This document shows, in pieces, positions 42,613-56,000 of a stretch of DNA of 64,000 bases (positions within the stretch are counted from its first letter, which is position 1; every line of letters starts with the position of its first letter). Made by a program: the position numbers and the translations under genes. The notes under the pieces were generated by a model. The model did no database searches, had not been told where the DNA came from, and saw only the letters and a program-made list of their open reading frames with translations. Origin of the DNA: Astropecten irregularis (Eukaryota; Echinodermata; Asteroidea; Paxillosida; Astropectinidae); the NCBI GenBank assembly GCA_963971285.1, contig OZ020248.1, forward strand, positions 23,147,873-23,211,872. The letters run 5' to 3'.

Positions 42613-42893
42613 ATGGGTGTCGATCCCGGGGGGGGGATATATCCCCCAATATTTGAATGTCATTCAAGTTTGTTGTATAGAAATATTACATGTTCCTTTT
42701 GTTTTTTAGTCTTCGCATTGAGTTTATGCTTCTGAATATCGTTCAAATGCGACTTTTCGACTCTGGGGAGGGGTATCCCAACCTCCCACAGCATCCCCGG
42801 CTTTGTCGCTTCGCTCCCTCGCATAGGACACCAAATCACCAATCACCCCACCCCCCCCCCCCCCCAAATCATGAAAAGAAATCGACACCAGTG
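42613..42893. repeat. C-rich GGTGTCGAT element, copy 2
   Basis: Shares ATGGGTGTCGATCCCGGG, CAAATGCGACTTTTCGACTC and the right end AGAAATCGACACCAGTG with copy 1. It is followed at once by a TTAA-group fragment (42900-43069). Confidence 0.87.
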
Positions 42894-42899
42894 AATTGG

Positions 42900-43069
42900 A
42901 GACTTCAGAAAAGACTTCAGAAATAATGTGGCCGTTTTTCACTGTTTTCTCAAAAAGTGGGCACCGTTTGGGACTGAAATTCACAGATGACTGTTACTGT
43001 ATCTGTTTTGATATTTTTGCCCATAAATCTGTATTTCTTTGACAAAGCCAAAATATGATATTACCTTTA
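42900..43069 (-). repeat. TTAA-group fragment
   Basis: Right half of a subfamily 1 element: AAGACTTCAGAAATAATGTGG, then CCACTTTTTGAGAAAAC-type sequence in reverse complement, ending AAAATATGATATTACCTTTA. Confidence 0.8.
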
Positions 43070-43079
43070 CCCCGAAATT

Positions 43080-44620
43080 CATTCGAGCCATGAGTGAAAC
43101 ATCTGGAGACGATTTTGATAATATTGCACCATGGGGATATTACACAAATTTCAGGAGAGTCAAAGCTTTATTCCACCGAGAAATCTCACGACAGAACCAA
43201 AACAGAACTTCCAATACTGATTATTTCCTCAAAATGTCATAGTTTTAAAACAGTTCTCAACAAGAAATCAGGTCCTTTGACAGTAATGTGTGTCTATTTG
43301 CATCCCCTTTCCTTTAGGGCCCCGCCCATCATCATAGGTATATCGGGCATTGACATCATTGGCTTAGGTGAGCGCATGCGCATTAGAGGTCACAAGACAA
43401 AAAACCACTGATCTATACCTGCGATGTCAACAATAATAATAGTCTGGCTCCCTTCGTTGACAATAGCGGTTAAGACATATGAGAGGATACAGGGTGTGTG
43501 ACCTTTGCTCATCCGAGTAAAAAACAACGTAAAGACAGCTGTGAAAAAAGAAAATTGTCAGCGTTTGTGATTTTCTCCTCGGAAATTCCACTTCAAATTG
43601 GACTCTTGCAGGCCATGCACGGACTACATAGCTGACAGGGCGACAAAGCAGGCCTCATGAACCTCGCAAATCAGCCCGCAGACCCCAGCTCCAACCTTCT
43701 TTTTGTGAATTTTAACCAGGATTACACGTAAGCAAATTTCAGTTCTGAGTTGGTGTGTTGGTTTTTTGTTATTGTGTGGACGGACATACAGAGATTCTAT
43801 ATCTGTCATTGTGTGGTGTCCTGTTCGCTTCAATATAACAAGCAAGGTTAAGGTAAAAAAGGTAAAAAAAAAAAGATTACATTTTTTCAGGAAAGACTAG
43901 TCTGAGGGCAGGGCTTTGACTTTTGAGGGAAGTTATGGGGGATTGTGATAAGACGGGTCCCAAAACTATAAAGGAAAGGAAAACTACTTTTTAAAAGTTA
44001 CTGAGGCCTACCTAAATATATGTTTGTTGTGTCATCTTCTACATTATTAGCCAGGTTAATTTTGTGGAAAGAGGGCAGGGCTTTGATTTTTGAGGGAAAT
44101 TGTGGGGTAAAAACGGTAACAAAGATGTAACATTTCACGGCCGCACGGACGGCCGCACACGAGAATAGTCTGGTTTCTACTCTGACATTTTTAACACTCT
44201 TGATCTGTTGGGTCTGGGCACTAGACTAACCAGACCGGACAAATTTGCCTCATGCGATCATACGGGCTGGTTTCAAGTTTGCAAGAAGCGCGTAAGAAAG
44301 TTGCATGATTTTACCACTGAAATGTTGCACAAATTTCTTCAATCTAGACTTTTAAGGACCCAGCTGTCCAGGAACATTTGCTGAAAGTAATAAGTATCAT
44401 TTTTGAGGAGTAGAAACTATTTTAGAGGTAAACTAATCAATGTGTTTTTGGGATCCCTTCTTATCGCAATCCCCGTTTTATGGACTCATTTGCTGAAAGT
44501 CAAGATTATTTTTGAACAGTAGAAGCTATCAAGTTGCTTTTATTTCCTTAGTTATCATGCCTTTCAAGTAACACTTACCGTTTTGATGGGCCCTAAATAT
44601 TTTATAATTAAGATAATAAT
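43080..44620. other. Intergenic DNA with weak duplications
   Basis: No exon was supported. GAGGGCAGGGCTTTGA occurs near 43914 and 44072, and CATTTGCTGAAAGT near 44376 and 44488, so parts of this stretch are locally duplicated. The missing first exon of the WIPI2-type gene could lie here, but none was recognised. Confidence 0.45.
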
Positions 44621-44623
44621 ATA

Positions 44624-46073
44624 CAGTCGAACCTCATTAATACGAGCTCTCTTAAGACGAGATCTCGGTTAAGACGAGCATATCACGCCGGTCCCGACCG
44701 AGTTGTGCACGTTTCTATGAGAAAATATTTGCTTAATACGAGCACTGATAATACGAAAAACCTTTTAATACGAGCGTTTTGGGCTGACCCAGTTGCGTGA
44801 AAGTCATTGTAAACAACCCATTTAATACGAGGATTTTTTAATCTGGCTTCTTTTGGAATCGATTTTCGGATTTCTTTGTACAGATTAAGAAAAATCCCAC
44901 CACCATCAAGTCGCCGTTGTTTCATGTTACCGAAAGCTAAATTCACCGCAGCGCTAATGCCCACTAATCCCCTCCTGCGGTTTTACCAGCGGCTTGCCCA
45001 GTGGAAAGTGTAAACAAAAAACAGACAATGTACTGCCCATCGTATTTTTTTTTATTGTGCGTGATCCACCTGGTTTTTTTTGGCTGTCACGAAAGTCAAA
45101 ACCCGCCCCAGGAAAACGGCAAGGTCTTCCATTTTGTCGATTTGTTTTCGTAAGGAGAAAAACTTCTTCATTTTTTTTTTAAATCAAACCAAAATCCACG
45201 CTAATTTCCAGACAATTTTACCTTGCTGATGACGTGTAAAAAAGATTTTGGTCACAACAAATTCTTCAAAGTGTAGCCAACATGTATCCGAACAAAATAA
45301 TATTCCATGAACGGACCGATACGATCCGACTGCGGCCCGACCGATCGGCCGATGTTACAGCTACACGTGGTCACCATGCACGTGATCGGATATGTGGCTA
45401 AACTGCAGCATGGGTTTTGTTCATGTAATGCTTCCGCTGATTGGTCACCGTTACGAAGTGCCGACGTAGCGCAAATTTTGTGATTGGCTTCATGGAGGGG
45501 AGGGAAAAAAGACAGATGTTGGACTGCTAAAAAAACCGACATCTTAAAAAAATAATCCGTGTCAAAAAAAAAACCACCACGAACGCACTTATTAATTTAA
45601 GTTAAAAAGGGCGCCCTCTCGTGTCCATCAAAATATCGCTGGTTCCCTGCGGTGCACATTGCTTCATACTGCACACATTGTTTGGCAACCAACTTGTCTG
45701 AACGTTCGGTGCTAACGTTCGTCGCTGTCATCCACTCGCAATTTTCATGTCGTTTTCGTGCCGTCATTATTTTTATTTACTTGGTTTTTATTATTCTTAC
45801 ATATTGTAATGAAATCCCTTTTACATCCGTGACAATTCAACAAAATGAAATTTATCAAGCAAATTTATTAAGTACAAATTACTTCTAAAATGTAAACACG
45901 GACTTGACACGTAATTATGGATTACCAGAGGGATAGTGCATGCTGTATGTGCAGTGTACCGCACACACGTGCATTTCGGTTGACAAAATATGGATCCCGC
46001 ATAATACGAGGCCCCGCTTAATACGAGCATTTTCGGTAAGTCCCGGCGACCTCGTATTAACGAGGTTCGACTG
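44624..46073. mobile_element. Pogo/Tigger-like non-autonomous DNA transposon
   Basis: CAGTCGAACCTCATTAATAC at the left faces GTATTAACGAGGTTCGACTG at the right. A 23-bp terminal repeat with one mismatch is flanked by TA on both sides (44622-44623 and 46074-46075). Motifs of the type TTAATACGAG recur near both ends (around 44752, 44765, 44785, 44822, 46000 and 46018), as expected for transposase-binding sites. The 1.45-kb interior has no transposase frame. Confidence 0.9.
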
Positions 46074-46571
46074 TATATGGAGGCAAATTTTTTCTCGGCT
46101 GCTTAATATAGATTTTATTATTTAGCACAGGAAAGATGATAAATGTAGCATTCCTAATACGGGAATTGTAAAGTTGGGGACTCCGTTCCTATATAGAATG
46201 GAAACTTATCAATACTTTAAAAACTTACAAAGTCACCTTAAAGTTAAGTAAAAGAGAAAATCAAGCATGCTACGATGTGGTGAGTGGCGGGGTATTCTGC
46301 AAATGTGCCTAGAATTCCACTAGGCTTATTTGTTACAAAACTCAAATAAACTGTTTTGATCATGGAGTATGGAACATGATTTGATATATATCAATGTTGA
46401 TGTCACCAGGCTCAGTTTTTGAACAAGTTTGGGAGGATTTTGAGGGTTTTATGGGAGGGGATTCAGCAAGATGTAGAATGACACTCAGCACCCTCCCTGT
46501 ATATGCAACGGAAACTTAACCTGTTGTCAATTGTTACTTTCACACTGGATTCAGCAAATTTAATCCTAAGT

Positions 46572-46950
46572 CACTGGTGTCGATTTCTTTTCACGATTGG
46601 GGGTATGATTGGTGATTTGGTGTCCTATGCAATGGAGCGACGCGACCGAGCTGGTGGAGGCTGTGGGAGGTGGGATACCCCCCTCCCAAACCATGGACTT
46701 TTTAATAAAAACAGTCGAAAAGTCGCATTTTAGAGTATTTAAAAACGATATTCAGAAGAATTAAACAGTACGCTATAAAATTCACTGCGAAGACTAAAAA
46801 ACAACAAGGATCATGTAATATTGCTATACAATGAACTTAAATGACATTCAACCTCAAAATATTGGGGGGGGATGATAATACACATCATCCCCCCACCTCA
46901 AATATTCGGGGGGATATATCCCCCCATCCCCCCCGGGATCGACACCCATG
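46572..46950. repeat. C-rich GGTGTCGAT element, copy 3, inverted
   Basis: CACTGGTGTCGATTTCTTTTC at the left (first 20 bases considered) and GATCGACACCCATG at the right. The interior is the reverse complement of copies 1 and 2, with GTCGAAAAGTCGCATTTTAG. It ends 66 bp before the first visible WIPI2 exon. Confidence 0.9.
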
Positions 46951-47016
46951 TCCTAAGTTGCCTGATCTGACTCAAGGCAATGTTTGTCCTTCATCTTATA
47001 TCTGTCTCCCCATCAG

Positions 47017-50000
47017 ATCTCTGGCAGTTGGAGCTAAGACAGGGTTTCGGCTGTTTTCTCTTACATCGGTGGACAAACTTGAACAGATCTATGAAAATGG
47101 TACGTGTACTATTAATTGATCATTACAGTAGACCTATTGTTTGTAATTTGATTGGTGTTGTGTAGGTATTAATTGTTATATAACACCTTAGTAGATCCTT
47201 GTCATTTGATTGGAGGATTGTATGTCACGTGATATTTGATAAATAGACCAATTCATGGCTTACGTCACAACCGTTGAAATTTGTACCATCCACCGTGCAT
47301 TTTTGGTGCCATCCGATTTGTACCATTGCACGCCAGGGACTCTAATACGTGATTGGTCAAGCGGCGGTCCATTTATTTGTCACTGCGTGCGCGCGTACGC
47401 GTTGGTGTGCAACGCGCGTTACTGTAATAAGAGCAATATAATTTGCCAAGATTTTAAGCTTTTTTTGTCTCGCTAACTCTTAAAATGTTATCCTCCAATC
47501 AAAATCAAATGACAAAGATCTACTTAGATGTTATATAAAACAAATAATGAATGTTTCACATTCGTAGAATGGTAAAAATAATTTCATTTGGTGACAGATG
47601 GACTGTTCCATTCCACTCGGCTTCGCCTCGTGAAATGGAACAGTCCATCTGTCACCTCATGAAATTATTTTTACCATTCCACTCATAAACATTCATTATT
47701 TGTATATTAGTTTAATATAGTTTTTGAAAGATTGTTTGATGTACATTGTTACAACGCCTTTGTGCAAGTAAAGAACAAAGTTCTGATATTAAAATCCCAT
47801 CTAGACTTTTGCCAAGTTCAAAACCTAGGCCTTTAGATCACAATATACAAAACTCCAGTCAGCCTGATTTGTCCACTCAGTTTAGTGATTACATAGAAGT
47901 TACAGCTTGACCTTAACCCTCTGCCATGTCTGCTCCTACCACACAAGACAAGAGATGCTATTAAACCACACATTACCTCAGTATCCGCATATAGGGGGAA
48001 TTAATGATCATAAACCATTCATGGCCACACAAACCATACTCAACTGTGGTGTATTGTGGTATTCAGGATCACACTTGCCTGTGCAGGAAATACCTTGTGT
48101 GGTAAACTGTGGTATGCAGGAGGGTTAGGGATGAAAGTTCACTTTGCTGAGCAATTAGGATTGATCCACATCCTATCATCAATCTGAAAGGTACAGTATA
48201 GGATTGATAACATACCCAAACTGAAATGTTCACAGATTTACGTATAACTTTCAGGATATGAAGATGGTGCTGGTAGAAACTTAACGTTAAAACATTTCCC
48301 ACTGAAATGCTCTATTTATCCAGAAATAAGTAAACCAACCACCGAAAACAGTTTTGATCTCGGGGTAAGATCAAAACCATTTTTCATGTTTTATAAGAAA
48401 AATTGAGTCGGGTCTTTGCTATTTTCTTGTGACTCAGATGACCGGTAGAGCTCAAATTTTCACAGGTTTATTACTTCATCTACGTGCTGGATCAGACAAA
48501 ATGTGAGTGCTGATCTGTGACCGTTGCCAATCATGTATTATACCTTTAAACATGTTAAAAGTCCATCTTGAAATCGAAACCTGTTCCTTTGTGCTAGGAT
48601 GTGGCGGTAAACAAGAATGTATAATTTGTTTTTTTGGTTGTTAGATTCGGAGGACATTTGTATCGTGGAGCGGCTGTTCTCCAGCAGTCTGGTGGCCGTG
48701 GTCAGCCTGTCAGCCCCCAGGAAGCTCAAGGTTTGTCACTTCAAGAAGGGCACGGAGATCTGCAACTACAGCTACTCAAACACCATCCTAGCTGTCAAGT
48801 TGAACAGACGGGTATGTAGTCTAAGAACTCAGTTCATGGGGCCTGTTTGTTTCAGAGCGTGATCCAAATCCGTCCCTCACGTGAGGGACGGATCAATGCA
48901 TCAATTGCTTTGCCAAAGATTTCTTAAATACTTATTGTCAGTAAAAAACATGTGAATGTTTAGCCCTGACACCAGTGCAAGTTGGCCACATGCCATTTTC
49001 AATTTGTCTATTTTGGTGTTTTTTTTAAAGAAGATTTTAGGGCGTGAGGGACGGACATCAATAAAAATGACTACCTTCACCTGAGTGTACGGATTTTTTT
49101 GTATTATTAAAACTTGGAAACATTTTCAACTTTGGTTAATTAAATAGTGTAAGAAATTTCTTTTATATTTAAAAAATATTGTCCTTTCTTTTTAATAGTG
49201 AAAAGAAGTTATTTTTAAGGGTGTTGAAGGAAATTTATTTTATGTTTTTGAGTGTTACCTAATTTTAGATCACGCTCTTCATGTATTTTAGCGTATTCTG
49301 CATGGGACGTGGATCTGCAGATCAGGGATCTCGTGTCGTGTGTGAATCAAACAAGCCCCAAACCCTCTACACCTGCCACACAAGACATGAGATAATATTT
49401 TAAGCAGAGTATACAAGCGATTTAAAATAGTGCGCCACCAAGAGTTTGCAATGCGTTTGCCAATCACAATACGCAGAATCTGTCGTTCCACTGTCGTGAC
49501 TGTAATACGCTTTTTTGAATGGTTGTGTATTTATTGATGTATTCACCCATATGGTTTTGTTGTGTCTCTAATAATACCAATGCGACATTTCCCTTCATCA
49601 GAGGCTGATCGTTGCGCTGGAAGAATCCCTGTACATTCACAACATCCGGGACATGAAGGTCCTACACACCATCCGTGACACTCCGCCCAACCCGGCCGGC
49701 CTGTGCGCCTTGTCCATCAGCAACGACAACTGCTACCTGGCCTACCCGGGGAGCAACCAGATTGGTGAGGTGCAGATCTTTGACACTGTCAATCTGCAGG
49801 CTGTGACGATGATCCCGGCCCATGACAGCCCCTTAGCAGCGCTAGCCTTTGATCACAGCGGGACCAAACTTGCCACGGCCTCGGAGAAGGTTAGTAGTGT
49901 GTTTGGCAAAGTTTTTTCTGAAATTAAAAAGCCCTGTCCGCACTGGAGTTGTTTTTTTTCGGGGATTTAACCGAGCCGATGGGTAAATGAAAAATGGGCA

Positions 50001-53000
50001 AATATTACCGGTGTCCACACTTGGACTTTTGACTGGGGTAACTTAACCGTACGGAAGAATTACCGAGCTGACAATAGTAGGCTCATGAGGGTACCCGACT
50101 CGCACTGCCGCACTGGACTTTTCATCTCGGGTAAAGTGTCTCGATTATTCTACCCGGGCAGAAGTTGGCCGGTAGAAATACCCGCGCGGCTCGGGCGAAG
50201 TAACTGCGAGGTAGACTTCCTGAGACGTCCGCACTGGACTTAAAATGGGTAAAGTACCCAGCGTCTCGGTTACTTTGCCCAAAAAACGTCCAGTGCGGAC
50301 ATGGCTAAAGAAGAAAAACGAAAGAGAATTCAAAAGAATCATCAAATATAAACTACAAAGCTAAACTATGACTGGATTAATTCTTAGTCATTGAAAAGTG
50401 AACAGAGAAAAATTGACTGGAGCGGGTTTCGAACCAGCAACCTCTGGAATACTGTACTGGCGCTCTTACTCAACTGAGCTATCCAGCCCTATATTGACGG
50501 TCAATTATCTTTGTTCGTTTGGCAGTCAGAAGCTCATTCGTTTGGCAGTGTGAGGCGAGTTCCTAACACACTTTGCCACCTATGGTATTAACCTATTGGT
50601 GTTAACTGTTTCTTACCTTCCTCTTCAGGGCACTGTTATCAGGGTATTTTCCATCCCCGACGGAAAGAAGCTGTTTGAATTCAGGAGAGGTGTCAAAAGG
50701 TAAAAGAAAATGTCTTCTCTTTCCTTGCACTGCCTAAGTGATCTTAAATACTATTCTGAAAACGAGTAATAAACCCTCCTCCAATACGGGTGTTTCACAA
50801 TTTAGAGCGCCACCAAGAGGGCTTCAAGGAGAGGCTGATTTACGCGGTGCATGATGGGAAATTGTCAACATTGGAGATTTTTCCCCTATACGTTCAATCG
50901 TCTGTGTGCTGTGCATCCGAAAGATTCGCAGACATAAACCATTGTGATAACACGTGAAATAAACGCACAAAACGACCCAAGAATTAGCAATAACGTTGAA
51001 CGAATAGGGGAAAATCTCCGATGTCGACAATTTCCCATCATGCACCGCGTAAATCGGCCTCTCCCTGCTGCCCTCTTGGTGGCGCTCTAAATTGTGAAAC
51101 GCCCGTATTGTGCTGTTAGGCTTGTCTTTGGGGTCGGTTGCTCCTCTGTCGTCAGTCTGCTGCAAAACCACTTCACTGGCTTCCTGTCAAATTGAGTATC
51201 CTTTTTAAATTATCCCTCCACAAGGGCCGACTAGGTGTAATACTTCCACCTATCATCTACATGTATCATCATCAGCTGACACGCATTGCGTTAATGGGTA
51301 TCTGTAGAAAGATTATATAGCGCTACGCCCAAGATGGAGAGCTCTCCACTGAAACGCGTAATCACCATCGCCATTCGGGTGTGAGGGTGGGCGCTCCACG
51401 TACGGAGTTTCCATAGCATGATATGAGCGATGTGTGCGGTACTTGCAAAAGTAGGTCCAGAAAACCACAAAAAATCGCCGTTTTCATATTCAACTGCTTC
51501 ACATCAATGTCAAATATTTCTATTTACAATAAACAATAAGTTTCAATCGAATTCGGGGCAAAATTTAACACTCCCCTTTTCTTTGATAAAACTCCCAGCC
51601 CCCATATGTCCCATGTACAAACTACTCGCCAGTTCCACACCAGAATGGTGGATCGCGACCTCCTTACAAATTACCAAGAGCCGGCGCGCCCTATGGTCAA
51701 TTATCCATCTTCCGTGTAGCGCTATATAATCTTTGATCTGTAGTGTGGTTATGTACCCAGGGCAGGATGCGGTGGTCGCCATGTAAGGCTGCAGTTTGTA
51801 TCCGGTTAACCGACCGTTCAAAAGGGTACCCGGGTACATTTTCCCAGTTAATTAGGTTACCGGTAATCGAAAAAGTATCTTTTTAATGGCTTCTTCTTTT
51901 TGGAACATAGACACTTCTAGAGTTCACAAAGTAAAAAATGTCAAGTCAGGGCCAGTGAGCACAAATTACCACTATCTTTTGAAAATTTGACCAACAGGCT
52001 TATGCAAAGCGAAGGCCAGACATTTTGCTATGTCTAGCACTGCCAAATGTTGTGACAAAAGAATGTTGTCAACCAAGTTCCTAAAAGACCCAAACTTACT
52101 ATTTCTTTGGTTTTCTTTGTTATACGGGTAATCGTAACCGTAACCGAAAAACAGAAGGGTGACCGGTTACAAAATTATTCGTAAACTTACAGCCCTATCG
52201 CCATGACACATGACAATTGAGACACACATTACATTATTCACACCATTCACGTCATGCAATTAACTATGCGGCAAATCGATAATGATGACGCGGTGGGAAA
52301 TTGCACTTCACAAATATCTGCGCACACATATCTGTGATTTTTGAAAGATCTTAAATTCACACATTTTGTGATGTGCGATGTTATTATTTTGAATTTAATT
52401 TTAATAATGCAAGTAAAAAACTGCTGCAAACTGTTCATCAGCCAAAAAAAAGACCTGAAATGTTGAATTAAATTTCAATTTTATAAATTATTTGTGCACA
52501 TGTATGTTTATATATATATGTTTCCTGAAGTTCTGGGTGAAAGTTAGATTTTTGAGTTAATTTTGTATGTAAAATAAGAATTTTGCAATCCATGAGTAAG
52601 ATATGTCATCTTGAAATGTTGGGAGATGTGTAGACTAATGAGGGTAAGATTTAGGGCCAATTTCATGGAGCTGGTAAGCACACAAGAAATTGCTTAGCAA
52701 ACCACCATTAAAAATTATACATTTATGGTCAGAGAACAATTTCATAAAACTGTTAAGCACAAAAAGTTGCTTAGCACAAAAATGTCTCGTCCAATAAAAC
52801 AAACCACCATTGAAAATTCCATTTGATATTCATGGTCAGCGAACAACATCCAAAGAACAATCACAAGTGATACACAACACATGGAAATTTGGTTGTTAAC
52901 CCTGTTTTTATTAATATATACGTGAAATAACCACAAAGGGGAACTGACTGAGTTTTAAGTCATTGAAAAGTGAACAAAGAAAAATTGACTGGAGCGGGCT

Positions 53001-56000
53001 TTTTATTAAGACAGAAATATCATGCTTAGCAAATTTTTGTGCTTAACAGTTTTATGAAATTGGCCCCAGGACAGAGGGAATATATAATGTAACTGTTACA
53101 GTTCATGCAATTTGTTCTTCGTTTGCGTTTGGGGATGAGTAAAAAAGAATTTCCCTTCATTTGTATGTTGCAGGTGTGTGAGTATCAGTTCGCTAGCATT
53201 CAGCTCGGACGCCATGTTTCTGTGTGCGTCCAGCAATACGGAGACTGTTCACATCTTCAAACTGGAGGTGCCGAAGGAAAAGTGAGTGCGCTGATGAAAC
53301 ACGTTTACAAAACTTCTAGAAGGTGTTTTTTTTTTATTTACATGCATCTAATTACATTCCTAAACGGAAACAACAGCACAGACAACCGTAACAAAGGAAT
53401 CGGGGGTCGATTTCAATCGTAGGACTGTGTTGCATTGAGGATGCATTGCAGCCCTACGTAGGATCGATCGTAGGGCTTCCTGAAATCGACACTGGGGGGG
53501 TCATTACGATTGCTGCTATTTATATTATCAATACTAAGACCAGGGATGAGATTTCTCAGATAAAAGTCTGATTTCAGATATTTTTTGTTTTGGATTTCAG
53601 ATTTGTTTCCTCACAGTACTGGAGATTTTCAGATTTCAGACTTTTTATGCTCCCTGTCATCTGTTTTCAGACATTTTTATCATTGGTCAATCTCATCCCT
53701 GTAAGACACAGCTTAATACAAGACAAACTACACAGGTGTAGCTAAACAGTCGCAAGACACTCGTCGGGAAATTGTGAAAACACATTTGTTTAGACACTAT
53801 TTAGGGTTTAACAGTGATTAGTAAAACACACAAAAAATACCTTTCATGAATTTGGCCTTTAAAGGTAGTATCATACTTTGGTAAGAAACCAAAACAGAAA
53901 TGTTCACAGATGTACGTATTAACTTTCAGGGTATGAAGATGGTGCTGGTAGAAACCTGCCTGAAATGGTTTATTTATCTAGAAATTAGTAAAACAACAAC
54001 CGAAAATCTTTTTGATCTTTTAAAAGATCAAAAATAAAAGAGAAAAGACTTAAGAAATACTGTGGCCGTTTTTCACGATTATCTAAAAAAAATGGCACCG
54101 TATGCATGGGACTGACATTTTTACAGATGACTGTGACTGTATCTTCCTTGATATTTTTGTCCATGAATCTGTACTTCTTTGACAAATACCAAAGAATGAT
54201 ACTACCTTTAATATTTGGATCGGCCGAGATTTGCAAAGATTGTTAGCCTGCACAGAGGATCTAAGAGCCTGTTTGTTTCACGCATGAGATCACGGATCCT
54301 GCTGATCCAGATCCCATTTCAGCGTATCCAGCATGGGACGTGGATCTGCAGGATCCCCGATCACGTGCTGAAACAAACAGATCCTATAGGGCCTAATCAG
54401 CAGTTGAGGAAAATCATACAGTAATTCGAACACACGGATTTGAAGGGCGCCCTCTTTTGATTAAAACAAGAAACTGTGGTGGTGTCAGTATATTATATTA
54501 TTGTCTACACCGCCAATCATCTTTGATTGAAATATGGGAAGTCGGAAAGCTAATCATGAACAAAAGACCGGCGGGGAAATCCGGGAGATGTTGACCATGC
54601 CGAATATTAGCCTAACTCGGTGGTCTTTTCTGGACTGAATCGTGCAGCACGTACGGAGCCGGAGTTGTAGTGCATTTAGATTGATAAACACCACCGCAGT
54701 TTCTTGCTTTAAAGGTAGTATCATACATTGGTTTTTGTCAAAGAAAAACAGATTCATGGTCAAAAATATTAAAGACGATACAGTAATAGTCATCTGTGAA
54801 AATTTCAGTCCCATACGGTGCCCACTTTTTGAGAAAACAGTGAAAAATGGCCACAGTATTTCGTAAGTCTTTTCTCTTTTATTTGTGATCTTTTAAAAGA
54901 TCAAAAAGATTTTCGGTCGTTGTTTTACTAATTTCTGGATAAATACAGCATTTCAGGTGGTAAAATTTGAACAGTATGTTTCTACCACCACCATCTTCAT
55001 ACCCTGTAAGTTATACGTAAATCTGTGAACATTTCTGTTTTGGTGTCTTACCAAAGTATGATACTACCTTTAATCAATAGAGGGCGCCACTCAAAAACAT
55101 GCATTCAGATTACTGTGTACAAACACTTGCTGACTTTATAGCGACTCGTGATGGTTACATGGAAGTTTATTCTGTACTCGTTGCAGGTCCACAGAGGAAC
55201 CGACCAGCTGGATGGGGTACCTGGGAAAAGCCCTGATGACCCCGGCCAACTACCTGCCCTCACAGGTCACCGAGGTCTTCAACCAGGGCAGGGCATTTGC
55301 GACGGTCAAGCTGCCCTTCTCTGGCCTGAAGAATGTCTGCGCTCTTGCCAAGTAAGTCCTTGGGGTGTTAGCGTCGTCTGAAAGTCACAACAAACAACTA
55401 GGGGCCTTTACGAAACCAGCCTTTTCCAAACCTCGGCTCCGGCTCAGGCTCCGGCTTCGGCTCCATTTCGTGACTCCATTTTTGAATAACAGGTATCAAA
55501 ATAGAGGCTTTTGGTTACGGATTGGAAGTAGATACTCTATTTTGAACAAGAAAACAGAGATTCAGCTTCAATAAAAAGCCACAACCTACATTTTCAGCAT
55601 ATGGATGACAGCCCCGGAGCCTGAGCCAGAGCCAGAGCCGAGGTTTGGAAAAGGGCCCAGGGGCCATTCTTGAAACTCCGCTCTGGCTCAGGCTCCGGCT
55701 TCTTCTCTGTCATCAATATGCTGAAAAAATACAGGTCGTGGTTTTTCATTGAAGCTGAAGCTCATTTTTTTTTTTCAAACCAGAGAATCTACTTCTGAAG
55801 TTACTGCAGCCAAAAGCCATTCTTTTGATACCTTTTAATTTTTTTGAATGGATTCATGAAATGGAGCTGGAGCCTGAGCCTTGGCTCTAAGGCTCAATTT
55901 CTATGTCTTTCGATTATTATATAATCTAGGATGTCGCTGATGCCAGTATTACATCGTCAAGACCAACTTTAACTCTAGTTTTTTTGGTTTGTTTTTATTT

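Noticed and set aside
43094-43411. Possible missing first exon of the WIPI2-type gene
   Set aside because: An ATG-initiated frame exists, but it lacks the FNQD-type sequence expected before SLAVG and no phase-matched donor was found.
44683-44964. Open frame of 93 codons inside the pogo-like element as transposase remnant
   Set aside because: The peptide shows no DDE or helix-turn-helix motif and overlaps the terminal TTAATACGAG motifs.
46841-47119. Open frame upstream of and through the first visible WIPI2 exon as the true protein start
   Set aside because: The upstream part is a C-rich inverted-repeat element and the homologous part begins exactly after a consensus acceptor at 47015-47016.
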